DNA of 64,000 nt from Geodermatophilus siccatus. GTDB taxonomy: Bacteria; Actinomycetota; Actinomycetes; Mycobacteriales; Geodermatophilaceae. The notes under the pieces were generated by a model. That model was not told the DNA's origin and searched no databases. It saw nothing but the letters and a program-made list of their open reading frames with translations. The stretch lies in contig NZ_FNHE01000009.1 in the NCBI RefSeq assembly GCF_900103785.1, forward strand, positions 186,001-250,000, written 5' to 3'. A program made the position numbers and the translations under genes. Positions 8,625 to 18,082 of this stretch are shown here, in pieces (the first letter of the stretch is position 1; each line of letters begins with the position of its first letter).

Positions 8625-11600
8625 GTGAACGACGAGGACGCCGACACCTCGCTGTTCGCCGGTGGGGGCGAGGTCGGCCGCGCGATGGCCGCGGTCGACT
8701 GGTCGCAGACGCCGCTCGGCCCGCCGGAGCAGTGGCCCTCCGGGCTGCGCCACACCGTCCGCATCCTGCTGACGTCGCGGTTTGCGATGTGGGCCGGCTG
8801 GGGTCCGGACCTGGCCTTCCTCTACAACGACGCGTACCGGCACGACACGCTGCAGGCCAAGCACCCGTGGGCGCTGGGCCGCCCCGCCTCCGAGGTGTGG
8901 GCCGAGATCTGGCGTGACATCGGGCCGCGCACCCGGGAGGTGCTCGACGGCGGCACCGCCACCTGGGACGAGGACCTGCTGCTCTTCCTGGAGCGCAGCG
9001 GCTACCCGGAGGAGACGTACCACACCTTCTCCTACAGCCCCCTGCCCGACGACGAGGGCGGCACCGGCGGCCTGCTGTGCGTGGTCACCGAGACCACCCA
9101 GCAGGTCGTCGGCGAGCGCCGGATGGGCACGCTGCGCGACCTCGCCGCGGCGCTCGGGGCGGCGCGCTCCGCGGAGGCCGTGCTCGCCGCCACCGCCGAC
9201 CAGCTCGCCCGCAACCCCGTCGACCTGCCGTTCAGCGCCGTGTACCTGGTGGACGACGAGGGCACTGCCCGGCTGGGCGCTGCGGTGGGCATCGAGCCCG
9301 GGTCGCCCGCCGTCCCCCGGGTCCTGACCGACGACTCCGGGACGTGGCCGCTGGCCCGGTTGCTGGCCGGCGACGACGTGCTGGTGGAGGACCTCACCGA
9401 CCTAGGCCCCGGCCTGCCGACCGGTGCCTGGGACCGCGCGCCGGTGCAGGGCGTCGCGCTGCCGATCGCCTCCTCGGCGCCGGAGCACCAGGGGGTGGCC
9501 GGCTTCCTCGTCGTCGGCCTCAACCCGCACCGCCGCTGGGACGACGCCTACCACGGCTTCCTCGGCCTCGTCGCCAACCAGGTCTCCTCCGCCCTCACCA
9601 ACGCCGGCAGCTACGAGGCCGAGCGCCGCCGGGCCGAGGCGCTGGCCGAGCTGGACCGGGCCAAGACCGACTTCTTCAGCAACGTCAGCCACGAGTTCCG
9701 CACCCCGCTGACGCTCATCGCCGGCCCGGTCGCCGAGCTGCGCGCCTCCCCGGCCGCGGCGTCCGACCCGCGGCTGCGCGAGGAGCTCGAGGTGATCGAG
9801 CGCAACGCGCAGCGGCTGGGCAAGCTGGTCAACACCCTGCTGGACTTCTCCCGCATCCAGGCCGGCCGCATCGACGCCCGCTTCGAGCCCGTCGACCTGG
9901 CCGCCACCACCGCCGAGCTGGCCAGCGTCTTCCGCTCGGCCGTCGTCCGCGCGGGGCTGGAGTTCACCGTCGACTGCGCGCCGCTGGACGCGCCGGTGCA
10001 CGTCGACCGGGACATGTGGGAGAAGGTCGTCCTCAACCTGCTCTCCAACGCGCTGAAGTTCACCTTCACCGGCGGCATCGCCGTGCGGCTGCGGCAGGAC
10101 GACGGCGGCGCGCGGCTGACGGTCAGCGACACCGGCACCGGCATCCCCGCCGACGAGCTGCCCCGCCTGTTCGAGCGCTTCCACCGGGTGGCCGACGCCC
10201 GCGGCCGGTCGGGCGAAGGCAGCGGCATCGGCCTGGCCATGGTGCGCGAGCTGGTCGCCCTGCACGGCGGCAGCATCGACGTCGAGAGCACCCCGGGCGC
10301 CGGGACGACGTTCACCGTCACCCTGCCGATGGGCACCGCCCACCTGCCCGCCGACCGGCTGGCCGACGCCGCTCCGGACACGTCCGCGGTCTCGTCCGCC
10401 GCCGTCCCCTTCGTCACCGAGGCCATGCGCTGGCTGCCCGGTGGGGACGGCGCGCCCGGCGCCGAGCTGCCACCGGTCGTCCCGCGCCCGGCCGCGGTCT
10501 CCGGGCGGGTCCTGGTCGCCGACGACAACGCCGACATGCGGGGGTACGTGCGGCGGCTGCTGGGTCCGCACTACGACGTCCGCACCGTCGCGGACGGCCG
10601 GCAGGCGCTCGAGGCGGCGCTGGCCGACCCGCCCGACCTGGTCGTCAGCGACGTGATGATGCCCGGGCTCGACGGCATGGGGCTGCTCGCGGCCCTGCGC
10701 GCCGAGCCGCGCACCGCCCGCGTCCCGGTGGTGCTGCTCTCGGCCCGGGCCGGTGAGGAGGCCGCCGTCGAGGGCCTGGCCGCCGGTGCCGACGACTACC
10801 TGGTCAAGCCGTTCTCCGCGCAGGAGCTGCTGGCCCGCGTCGGCGCGCACCTGGAGCTCGGCCGGGCCCGCCGCGCCGCGGAGGAGCAGTTCACCGCGAT
10901 GGCCGACCTGGCGCCGGCCCTCATCTGGGTGGCCGACCCCGACGGACGTCGGGTGTTCGTCAACCGCGGCTGGACCGAGTTCACCGGCCGCCCGGCCCGC
11001 GAGGAGGTCGGCGACGGCTGGGCGCAGGGCCTGCACCCCGAGGACCGCGACCGCTACGCCGAGGTCGTCGCCGCGGCGACCGCCCGCCGCGAGGGCTGGG
11101 AGGTCGACGTCCGGCTGCGCCGAGCCGACGGCACCTACCACTGGCTGCTGGAGCGGGCCGTACCGATCGGGGGGAGGCCGATCGGTGCCGGGGAGACGTT
11201 CGCCGGGTACGTCGGCAGCTGCACCGACATCAACGCCCGGACCCGCGAGACGGCGCGACAGACGCTGCTCGCCGAGGTCGGCACGGCCCTGGACCGGGAG
11301 ACCACCGTCGAGGGCCAGCTCGGCGCGCTGGCCCGGCTGCTGGTCGACCGGCGCCTCGCGGACCTCTGCACGGCCCGCGTGCTGGGGGACGACGGACGGC
11401 TGCGCTTCGCCGGGGTCGCCGGGCTCCACGGTGCGGCCGAGGCCGCCATGACCGCTCTCGACCCCGACACGGGGATCGGGGCCGAGGTGGTGACGACCGG
11501 CCGGAGCGTGCTGCGGGCGCAGCTGCCCCCGCTGGCTCCCGACCGTCCGGAGATCGCGGAGGCCCTGGCCGTCGGCTCGGGGATGGCGGTGCCGCTGTCC

Positions 11601-13751
11601 GTCCGCGGCCGGGTCCTCGCCGTCCTCGCGCTCGCCCGGCACCCGGACTCGCCGCCGTACGACGACGACGACCGGGTGCTGCTCGAGGAGGTCGCCGGGC
11701 GGGCCGCCCTGGCGGTGGACAACGCGGTGCTGCTCGCCGAGGAGAGGGCGGCGGCGCGGCGGCTGGCGCTGCTGCAGCGGGCGACCGCCGAGCTGTCCGC
11801 GGCGACCACCCCGCTGGAGGTCGCCGAGGTGGCCGGCGGGCACGTCCGCGCGCTGACCGGCCCGGACAGCCGGGTCGCGGTCTACGAGGTCGACCCCTCG
11901 CACCGGGCGCTGTTCGCGCTGGCCATCGACGGTGGCAGCCCGGCCGGCCGGGAGCTCTGGCGGACGCTGCCGATGTCGACCCCGGTGGTGGCCACCACGG
12001 CCGTCAGCGAGCGACGCCCGATCTGGGTCGAGGACTTCACTGCGCAGCCCGCGGCCGACCGCGGACTGGCTCCCGAGCTGGCCGCGTCGGAGCGCGACTT
12101 CGGGCTGGCCGCGGTGGCGGCCCTGCCGCTGACCGTGGCCGGCCGGGTGGTCGGCGTCCTGTCGGTGGCCTGGCCCGAGGTGCGGCGCTTCTCCGCCACG
12201 GACCGGGCGATGCTGCTCGCCGTCGCCGAGCAGTGCGCCCAGGCCCTCGACCGCGCCCGGCTGTACCGGGCCGAGCGGGGCATCGCCGAGACGCTGCAGC
12301 TGAGCCTGCTGCCGGCGCAGCTGCCCGCCCTGGAGCGGCTGGCGCTGGCCGCGCACTACCTGCCCGGCGCCGAGGGCAGCCAGGCCGGCGGGGACTGGTA
12401 CGACGTCGTCGAGCTGGCCGACCACCGGATCGCGATCGCCGTCGGCGACGTCGTCGGCCAGGGGCCGGCCGCCGCCGCGGTCATGGGGCAGCTGCGCAGC
12501 GCGCTCTCGACCGCCCTGCTGCAGGGCTGCGGCCCGGCGGAGGCGCTGGAGCTGCTGGACCGCTTCGCCGCCCGGCTGCCCGGCGCGCTGGCCTCCACCG
12601 CGGCCTGCCTGGTCGTCGACGGCGCGGCCGGCACGGTCTGCTGGGCCCGCGCCGGGCACCCACCGGCGCTGCTGGTGACGCCGGCCGCGGCGCAGCTGCT
12701 CGACGGCGCCGGCTCCGGGACCGTCCTCGGCGTACCCGGACGACGTCCCTACACCGAGGGCACCGCCGACATCGCTCCCGGCGCGACCCTGCTGCTCTAC
12801 ACCGACGGCCTGGTGGAGCGCCGCGGGGAGGTCCTCGACGACGGGCTCGAGCGGGTCCGGGCCGCGGCCGCCCGGCACGCCGCGGCCGACCCGGTCGCGC
12901 TGACCGGGCAGCTGCTCGCCGAGGTCCTCGCCGACGCCGCCCAGCCCGACGACGTCGCGCTGATCGCCGCCCGGCTGCTGCCGGAGCCGCTGGCCGCCCG
13001 GCTGCCCGCCGACCCGCGCCGGCTGTCCGGCGTCCGCCGGGCCGTGGCGGCGTGGACGGCGGCGGCCGGGCTGCCCGGGGACACCGCCGAGGACCTGCAG
13101 CTGGCGCTGGGCGAGGCGCTGGCCAACGCGGTCGAGCACGCCTACGGCGCGTCCCCCGACGACGGCGAGTGCAGCTACCGGCTCGCCCGCGAGGCCGACG
13201 GCAGCGTGCGGGTCGAGGTGCGCGACACCGGCCTCTGGCGGCCGCCGCCGGCCGACCGCGGCTACCGGGGGCGCGGCCTGGAGCTGATCGAGGCGCTGGG
13301 CACCGACGTCGAGGTGGTGCACGCCCCCGGGGTCGCCGGCACCACGGTCCGCTTCCGGGTGGCTCCCGCCGTCCCCGGCCCGGCGGTCCGTCTCGAGCGG
13401 GCGCCGGCAGCTCCCTCGGCTGACGGCGCGACGAGCGTGGCCGTGCACGACGAGTCCGGCGGCCCACGCCTGGAGGTGCACGGCGAGGTCGACCTGGCCA
13501 CCGCGGCGCGGATCCGCCAGCAGGTGCTCGCCCGGCTCGAGCAGCTGGCCCCGGGGGCGGTCGCGACGCTGGACCTCCGGTCGACCGGCTACCTGGCCAG
13601 CGCGGGCGTCGGACTGGTCCTGGAGGCCGTCACCCGGGCACGGCGGGCCGGCGTCGAGCTGCGGGTGCTGACCCGGCCCGGGACCCCGCCGGCGCGGATC
13701 CTCGCCCTGGCGGGGGTCGACGAGCAGGCCTGGGAGGAACTGCAGGCGTGA
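8625..13751 (+). CDS. giant hybrid kinase / PP2C phosphatase / anti-sigma kinase / STAS fusion
   Basis: About 1708 residues with, in order: a PAS-like sensor (about 10-150), GAF (170-330), HisKA with SHEFRTPL and phosphoacceptor His356, and HATPase_c (N-box and GSGIGLAMV; 450-570). Next come a receiver with Asp676 in DVMMPGLDG and Lys in VKPFS, PAS (about 750-880), and two further GAFs (about 900-1220). The C-terminal part has a SpoIIE/RsbU PP2C phosphatase with GGDWYD (metal Asp1257), an RsbW-like ATPase (ALANAVEHAYG, Asn1501) and STAS (YLASAGVG, Ser1659). It thus holds phosphorelay output and every catalytic class of a partner-switching sigma-control pathway in one chain. The start could also be GTG 8586, 13 codons upstream. 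No transmembrane segment is seen, so it is probably cytosolic. Confidence 0.9.
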   Translation: MNDEDADTSLFAGGGEVGRAMAAVDWSQTPLGPPEQWPSGLRHTVRILLTSRFAMWAGWGPDLAFLYNDAYRHDTLQAKHPWALGRPASEVWAEIWRDIGPRTREVLDGGTATWDEDLLLFLERSGYPEETYHTFSYSPLPDDEGGTGGLLCVVTETTQQVVGERRMGTLRDLAAALGAARSAEAVLAATADQLARNPVDLPFSAVYLVDDEGTARLGAAVGIEPGSPAVPRVLTDDSGTWPLARLLAGDDVLVEDLTDLGPGLPTGAWDRAPVQGVALPIASSAPEHQGVAGFLVVGLNPHRRWDDAYHGFLGLVANQVSSALTNAGSYEAERRRAEALAELDRAKTDFFSNVSHEFRTPLTLIAGPVAELRASPAAASDPRLREELEVIERNAQRLGKLVNTLLDFSRIQAGRIDARFEPVDLAATTAELASVFRSAVVRAGLEFTVDCAPLDAPVHVDRDMWEKVVLNLLSNALKFTFTGGIAVRLRQDDGGARLTVSDTGTGIPADELPRLFERFHRVADARGRSGEGSGIGLAMVRELVALHGGSIDVESTPGAGTTFTVTLPMGTAHLPADRLADAAPDTSAVSSAAVPFVTEAMRWLPGGDGAPGAELPPVVPRPAAVSGRVLVADDNADMRGYVRRLLGPHYDVRTVADGRQALEAALADPPDLVVSDVMMPGLDGMGLLAALRAEPRTARVPVVLLSARAGEEAAVEGLAAGADDYLVKPFSAQELLARVGAHLELGRARRAAEEQFTAMADLAPALIWVADPDGRRVFVNRGWTEFTGRPAREEVGDGWAQGLHPEDRDRYAEVVAAATARREGWEVDVRLRRADGTYHWLLERAVPIGGRPIGAGETFAGYVGSCTDINARTRETARQTLLAEVGTALDRETTVEGQLGALARLLVDRRLADLCTARVLGDDGRLRFAGVAGLHGAAEAAMTALDPDTGIGAEVVTTGRSVLRAQLPPLAPDRPEIAEALAVGSGMAVPLSVRGRVLAVLALARHPDSPPYDDDDRVLLEEVAGRAALAVDNAVLLAEERAAARRLALLQRATAELSAATTPLEVAEVAGGHVRALTGPDSRVAVYEVDPSHRALFALAIDGGSPAGRELWRTLPMSTPVVATTAVSERRPIWVEDFTAQPAADRGLAPELAASERDFGLAAVAALPLTVAGRVVGVLSVAWPEVRRFSATDRAMLLAVAEQCAQALDRARLYRAERGIAETLQLSLLPAQLPALERLALAAHYLPGAEGSQAGGDWYDVVELADHRIAIAVGDVVGQGPAAAAVMGQLRSALSTALLQGCGPAEALELLDRFAARLPGALASTAACLVVDGAAGTVCWARAGHPPALLVTPAAAQLLDGAGSGTVLGVPGRRPYTEGTADIAPGATLLLYTDGLVERRGEVLDDGLERVRAAAARHAAADPVALTGQLLAEVLADAAQPDDVALIAARLLPEPLAARLPADPRRLSGVRRAVAAWTAAAGLPGDTAEDLQLALGEALANAVEHAYGASPDDGECSYRLAREADGSVRVEVRDTGLWRPPPADRGYRGRGLELIEALGTDVEVVHAPGVAGTTVRFRVAPAVPGPAVRLERAPAAPSADGATSVAVHDESGGPRLEVHGEVDLATAARIRQQVLARLEQLAPGAVATLDLRSTGYLASAGVGLVLEAVTRARRAGVELRVLTRPGTPPARILALAGVDEQAWEELQA

Positions 13752-13853
13752 CGACGCGCACATTGGGCACCCCTCGGGTGATCGGGGGTGGGCGTGCACG
13801 AGGATGACGCGGCACCCGGCCCGAGCTCTCGGCCGGAGGGAGGACCGGACGAG

Positions 13854-14852
13854 GTGGACCGAGCGGTGGGCGGGGCCCGGGCGCCGCTTCCACGCCCGCG
13901 GAGCGGCGTCGGGTCCCCGGTCCTGTCGCGGCACGCCGCCGCGGTGGTGCGCGGGGACGCCGACCTGCTGGCCGTGGCCCTGCCCTTCCTCGACGCCGGG
14001 CTGCGCGCCGGGGACGTCGTCGCGCTGGCCTGCCCGCCCGACGTCGTGGCGCTGCTCTGCGGCGAGCTCGGTGAGCGCGCCGGGCAGGTCCGCGACGACC
14101 CGCGGCTGAGCCTGCTCGGTGCCCGGGCGCCCGACGCGCTGGCCCACGCCCGGCAGACCGCCGAGCAGGCGGGCAACGGACAGCTGCGCGTCCTCTCCCT
14201 CGTGGACTTCGGGCCCACCCCGGCCGGCTGGCGCGAGGGGGTGCGGTTCGAGTCGGCGACCAACCGGGTGGTGCAGGGCACGCCGGTCGACTGCCTCTGC
14301 CTCTACGACCGGCGCCGGCTGCCCGCAGCGGTCGTCGAGACCGCTGCCACCACCCACCCCTTCCTGGTCGTCGACGGTGCGTGGGCGCCGAGCCCGGTCT
14401 ACCGCGACCCGGCGGAGTACCTGCCCCGGCTGCCGTGGCCGCGGGAGCCGGTCGAGGACACCGAGCCGGTGCTCGCCCTCGACGACGTCCCCACCCTGGT
14501 GGCGCTGCGCCACGGGATCGGCCGGGTCCTCGCCGACCGGGTGCCCGACCGCGACCAGCGGGAGGACCTGCACCTGGCCGCCGCCGAGGTCGCCGCAAAC
14601 GCCTTCCGGCACGGCGTCCGGCCGGTGTCGGCGCGGATGTGGACCGACGGGGATCGGCTGGTCTGCGCCATCACCGACTCCGGGCACTCCTTCGGCGACC
14701 CGCTGGCCGGCTTCGTGCCCGCCCACGGCGCCGACCTCGGCCGTGGCGGCATGGGCCTGTGGCTGGCCCGCAAGCTCTGGGACTCCGTCGACCTGCTGCC
14801 CGGTCCCGACGGGCTCACCGTCCGGCTCAGCACCCGCCTGCGCCGCGCTTGA
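13854..14852 (+). CDS. RsbA-like anti-sigma regulator: MEDS sensor + RsbW-type ATPase
   Basis: About 332 residues. The N-terminal half (about 20-180) is a MEDS/DcmR-like sensory domain (RHAAAVVRGDADLLA, the VRFESATNRV segment, CLCLYDRR). The C-terminal half is an HATPase_c_2 kinase-like domain with N-box AAAEVAANAFRHG and GGMGLWLARKL. This architecture is that of RsbA-family anti-sigma/sensor proteins. It lies 102 bp behind the giant partner-switching protein and probably belongs to the same sigma-factor control circuit, which is inference. The GTG at 13854 was chosen because GGAGGGAGG sits about 9 nt upstream; an in-frame GTG at 13788 is the alternative. Confidence 0.8.
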   Translation: MDRAVGGARAPLPRPRSGVGSPVLSRHAAAVVRGDADLLAVALPFLDAGLRAGDVVALACPPDVVALLCGELGERAGQVRDDPRLSLLGARAPDALAHARQTAEQAGNGQLRVLSLVDFGPTPAGWREGVRFESATNRVVQGTPVDCLCLYDRRRLPAAVVETAATTHPFLVVDGAWAPSPVYRDPAEYLPRLPWPREPVEDTEPVLALDDVPTLVALRHGIGRVLADRVPDRDQREDLHLAAAEVAANAFRHGVRPVSARMWTDGDRLVCAITDSGHSFGDPLAGFVPAHGADLGRGGMGLWLARKLWDSVDLLPGPDGLTVRLSTRLRRA

Positions 14853-14859
14853 CGCCGCT

Positions 14860-14881
14860 GATACCTCACTGCTGAGGTATC
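14860..14881. promoter_or_regulatory. palindromic operator overlapping the marR promoter
   Basis: A perfect 9-bp inverted repeat, GATACCTCA-CTGC-TGAGGTATC, ends 4 bp before the GTG of the MarR-family gene. The right arm contains TGAGGT followed by 7 bp and the GTG. That is the spacing of an actinobacterial -10 hexamer to a leaderless start. Autorepression by the MarR dimer is the simple interpretation. Confidence 0.7.
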
Positions 14882-14885
14882 GGGG

Positions 14886-15380
14886 GTGGGGGACGCCGTC
14901 GACCAGATCCTGGCCCAGTGGGCCCGGGAGCGGCCCGACCTCGACTGCAGCCCGATGGGCGTCATCGGGCGCATCTCCCAGCTGCAGCGCGAGGTCCACC
15001 TCGCCCAGCGCGCCACCTTCGCCCGCCACGGTCTCGACGTCCCCTCCTTCGACGTGCTGGCCGCGCTGCGCCGAGCCGGGGCCCCGTACCAGCTGACCCC
15101 CTCCGCGCTCATGCGGACCGCCCTGGTCACCTCCGGCGCGATCACCCAGCGGCTGGACCGGCTGGAGGAGAAGGGGCTGATCACCCGTGAGCGCAGCGAG
15201 GCCGACGGGCGGGCCGTCGTCGTCACCCTGACCGAGGCCGGCCGGGCGGCGCTCGACGCCGCGCTGCCCGACCACCTGGAGACCGAGCGCCGGCTGCTGG
15301 CCGGGCTCCCCGACGACGATCTCGACGCCCTCGCCGGCCTCCTGCGCCGCCTGCTGGTCGCCCTCGGCCGCGTGCCCTGA
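14886..15380 (+). CDS. MarR-family transcriptional regulator
   Basis: A 164-aa winged-helix regulator. The recognition region LTPSALMRTALVTSGAITQR is followed by the wing LEEKGLITRERSEADGR, which is the canonical MarR signature (DRRxxxVxLT appears as DGRAVVVTLTEAG). N- and C-terminal helices for dimerisation are present. It is preceded immediately by a perfect palindrome that probably is its own operator. The next gene is convergent, so no obvious target gene is adjacent. The inducing ligand is unknown. Confidence 0.92.
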   Translation: MGDAVDQILAQWARERPDLDCSPMGVIGRISQLQREVHLAQRATFARHGLDVPSFDVLAALRRAGAPYQLTPSALMRTALVTSGAITQRLDRLEEKGLITRERSEADGRAVVVTLTEAGRAALDAALPDHLETERRLLAGLPDDDLDALAGLLRRLLVALGRVP

Positions 15381-15390
15381 CACTGTCGGC

Positions 15391-16731
15391 CTAGTAGGCC
15401 GACCATGTGAACGGCTGGCCGGTGGCCTCGAGCACCGAGAGCCACAGGTCGCCCTGGGGGTCGACCTGGTTGCGGCTGGCGGTGGCCAGCGCGATGGGCA
15501 CGTGCACGAACCGGCCGTGCCAGCGGCCGACGACGGTCGCCGTCCGGCCGGCCATGGCGGCGTGGACGGCGGCCTGCGCCAGCCGTTGGCAGTAGACGCT
15601 GTCGAAGGGGTTGGCCGGCACGCTGCGGATGGCGTAGCCCGGGTCGACGTAACGGAGGCTGATGTCGCGGCCGCCGTCCCTCGCCGCGGCGGTGATCCGG
15701 TCGCGCAGCAGCGCGCCGACGTCACCCAGCCGCAGGTTGCCCGAGGCGTCCCGGTCCTGGGGCTGTCCCGCGAAGAGCTCCTGCCCGGCGCCCTCGGCGA
15801 CGACGACCACCGCGTGCCCCTGCCGGTCGAGCACCCGGTCGAGGTGGGCCAGGAGCCCGTCGAGGTCGAGGGGCACCTCGGGCACGAGGACGACGTCGAC
15901 GTCCTCGCTGGCCAGCGACGCGTAGGCGGCGATGAAGCCCGAGTGCCTGCCCATCAGCTTGATCAGCCCGACCCCGTTCGGCGTGGACCGCGCCTCGGTG
16001 TGCGCGGCCCGGATCGACTCGGCGGCCCGGCCGAACGCGGTCTGGAAGCCGAAGCTGGCGTCGATCCACGGGATGTCGTTGTCGATCGTCTTGGGGATGC
16101 CGACGACGGCGATCGGCAGGCCGCGGCGGGTGGCCTCGTCGGCGATGTCCTGCCCACCGCGCAGGGTGCCGTCGCCGCCGATGACGAACAGGACGTCGAT
16201 GCCACGCGCGACGAGGGTGTCGACCATCTCGGCCGGGTCCTGGCCGCCGCGGGAGGTCCCCAGCACCGTGCCGCCCTGGTCGTTGAGCCCGCGGACGGCG
16301 GCCGGCGTCAGCTCGACCGCGTCGGCCGCACCCGCGCGGTTCAGACCGCGGTAGCCGTTGCGGAAGCCGGTCACCGAGGCGACGCCGTAGTGGCCGCACG
16401 CCTCCAGCACCAGGCCGCGGATGACGTTGTTCAGCCCGGGGCACAGCCCGCCGCAGGTGACGACGCCGACGCGGGTGCGGGGCGGGTCGAAGAACAGCCG
16501 GGAGCGCGGTCCGCCGGGCTCGAAGGCGGGCAGCTCGCGGGTGGGCAGCCCGCGGCGCACCGCCATGTCGAGGGTGTCGTCGAGCAGCACCCGGTCGGTC
16601 TCGGCGACGTAGTGGACGCTGTCCCGCGGGTCGAGCAGGGAGCCGTCCAGCGGGGAGGGGACGGTCGCCGGGCCCAGGGTGCGGACCGTCAGGTCGGCCG
16701 CCGTCAGGCAGAGCTGGTCTCCGGTGTGCAC
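15391..16731 (-). CDS. 6-phosphofructokinase (plant-like ATP-PFK clade)
   Basis: A 446-aa group-A phosphofructokinase with an N-terminal extension of about 85 residues before the VGVVTCGGLCPGLNNVI core. The nucleotide motif IGGDGTLRGG is at about 179-188; Gly rather than Asp at the discriminating position favours ATP over PPi. The catalytic PKTIDNDI is at about 210-217, with MGRHSGFIAA for fructose-6-phosphate and PSNPFDS-like ANPFDSVYCQ near the end. The mix of PKTIDND with GGDGT is typical of the plant/spirochete-like long clade. It would catalyse the committed step of glycolysis. It is a single-gene unit, convergent with marR. Confidence 0.88.
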   Translation of the reverse strand: MHTGDQLCLTAADLTVRTLGPATVPSPLDGSLLDPRDSVHYVAETDRVLLDDTLDMAVRRGLPTRELPAFEPGGPRSRLFFDPPRTRVGVVTCGGLCPGLNNVIRGLVLEACGHYGVASVTGFRNGYRGLNRAGAADAVELTPAAVRGLNDQGGTVLGTSRGGQDPAEMVDTLVARGIDVLFVIGGDGTLRGGQDIADEATRRGLPIAVVGIPKTIDNDIPWIDASFGFQTAFGRAAESIRAAHTEARSTPNGVGLIKLMGRHSGFIAAYASLASEDVDVVLVPEVPLDLDGLLAHLDRVLDRQGHAVVVVAEGAGQELFAGQPQDRDASGNLRLGDVGALLRDRITAAARDGGRDISLRYVDPGYAIRSVPANPFDSVYCQRLAQAAVHAAMAGRTATVVGRWHGRFVHVPIALATASRNQVDPQGDLWLSVLEATGQPFTWSAY

Positions 16732-16909
16732 CCGCCCGATCGTCCGCGCGTGGTGTTCCGTGCGGGTTTCGGGACCGGCCTGCTGTGCCGGATGACGTCG
16801 CTGCCGTCGGGGAGCGGGCCGCGGAGGGGTCCGCGACGAGGCGGCGGGCGGGCTCGACGCTCGTCGGGGACGGCTCGTGGCCGCGGTGTCGGCCGGTAGG
16901 CCGACCGTG

Positions 16910-17920
16910 TCACAGCCCCGGGACGTCGTCCGGGGCGAGGTCGGGGCGCACCCGCACGAAGCGCAGCGGGTGGCGGAAGACGCCGGCCTGCAGCGCGGCG
17001 TCCGCGCTGACCTCGACGACGACGTCCGGGCGCACGCGGGTCAGCGGCACCGACAGCCGGCCGCCGCCGAAGGCGCCGGTGCCGATCCGCTCGGGCCACG
17101 GGTGGTCCGGCCCGGCGAGGGTGAGGACGTCGGCCAGCTCGGCGGACTGCGCGGGCGAGAGCGGGCTGGTCCGGCCCACGACGACCAGCTCGCCGTCCCG
17201 GTAGCGCCCGACCACCAGCTGGCCGGGCCGCTCGAGCGACCCGATGACGCCGCCGGCCAGCACCTCGGTGGTCTCCCAGGACTTCACCTTCAGCCACTCG
17301 CGGCGACCGGGCGCGTACCGGGTGCCGGCGCCCTTGGCGACCAGCCCCTCCACCCCGGCGGGGCGGAAGTCGGCTGACCACTGCCGGGCCTCGGCGGGGT
17401 CGGTGGTGACCGGGGAGAGCTGCATCGGCGGGGCCCAGCGGGCGGCGAGCTCCTCCAGCGCCGCCCGCCGCTCCCGCAGCCGGCGGCCGCGCAGGTCGGC
17501 GCCGCCGAGCGCGAGGAGGTCGAAGGCGACGTAGGAGGCGGGGGCGGCGGCGACCAGCGCCCCGATCCGGCCGCGGGAGGCGACCATCCGCTGCTGCAGC
17601 AGCCCGAAGTCCAGCCGCGAGCCGTTCCAGACGACGACCTCGCCGTCGAGCACCGTGCCCGGCGGCACCTGGGCGACGGCCGCGGCGACGACGTCCGGGA
17701 AGCGGGAGGACAGGTCGCGGCCCTGCCGCGACCAGACCCGGGTCGTGCCGCCGGTGCGGACGACGACCAGGCGGTAGCCGTCCCACTTGGGCTCGTAGAG
17801 GACGCCGCCGGGCAGCGCGTCGGCCCGCGGGAGGTCGCGCACCGGCTTGGCCAGCTCCACCGCGACCGGTCCGGCCAGCTCGGGCGGCACGTCGGGCACA
17901 CCGGGCACGGACAGCGGCAC
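16910..17920 (-). CDS. ATP-dependent DNA ligase (LigC-like)
   Basis: About 336 residues. The adenylation domain carries the KxDG motif as EPKWDGYR, with adenylated Lys45 by the chosen start. Further nucleotidyltransferase motifs are VLDGEVVVW, YVAFDLLAL, GLVAKG and WLKVKSW, followed by a C-terminal OB fold (VGRTSPLSPAQ, VVVEVSADA). Size and lack of polymerase or nuclease modules match the actinobacterial LigC group, a stand-alone repair ligase. The start is uncertain: GTG 17920 lacks a clear ribosome site, and GTG 17908 is possible. No ku or ligD gene is nearby. Confidence 0.88.
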   Translation of the reverse strand: MPLSVPGVPDVPPELAGPVAVELAKPVRDLPRADALPGGVLYEPKWDGYRLVVVRTGGTTRVWSRQGRDLSSRFPDVVAAAVAQVPPGTVLDGEVVVWNGSRLDFGLLQQRMVASRGRIGALVAAAPASYVAFDLLALGGADLRGRRLRERRAALEELAARWAPPMQLSPVTTDPAEARQWSADFRPAGVEGLVAKGAGTRYAPGRREWLKVKSWETTEVLAGGVIGSLERPGQLVVGRYRDGELVVVGRTSPLSPAQSAELADVLTLAGPDHPWPERIGTGAFGGGRLSVPLTRVRPDVVVEVSADAALQAGVFRHPLRFVRVRPDLAPDDVPGL

Positions 17921-18082
17921 GACGGCCAGCGTGGGGCTTGCCGGCCCCGTGGGGAGGGCGCTGAGCTGCCGGTTCACCCCTCCGGGGCAGGTCGCCACGC
18001 TCCGCGAGGACGCCGGGGTCCCCGCACGAGCGACACAGGAGGTCAAGACACGATCCGGCATCGGCGGGGTACCAAGGAGGTG

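Noticed and set aside
9402-15725. 2107-codon open frame on the minus strand
   Set aside because: It is the antisense mirror of the giant sensor and its neighbours. The composition is Gly/Arg/Ala/Val low-complexity with no domain, and it spans several real genes; such shadows are normal at this GC content.
15385-16905. Similar 15-nt text TAGGCCGACC(A/G)TGT near 15390 and 16896
   Set aside because: Two imperfect copies flanking the phosphofructokinase gene, one of which is its own stop and last codons. Most likely chance.
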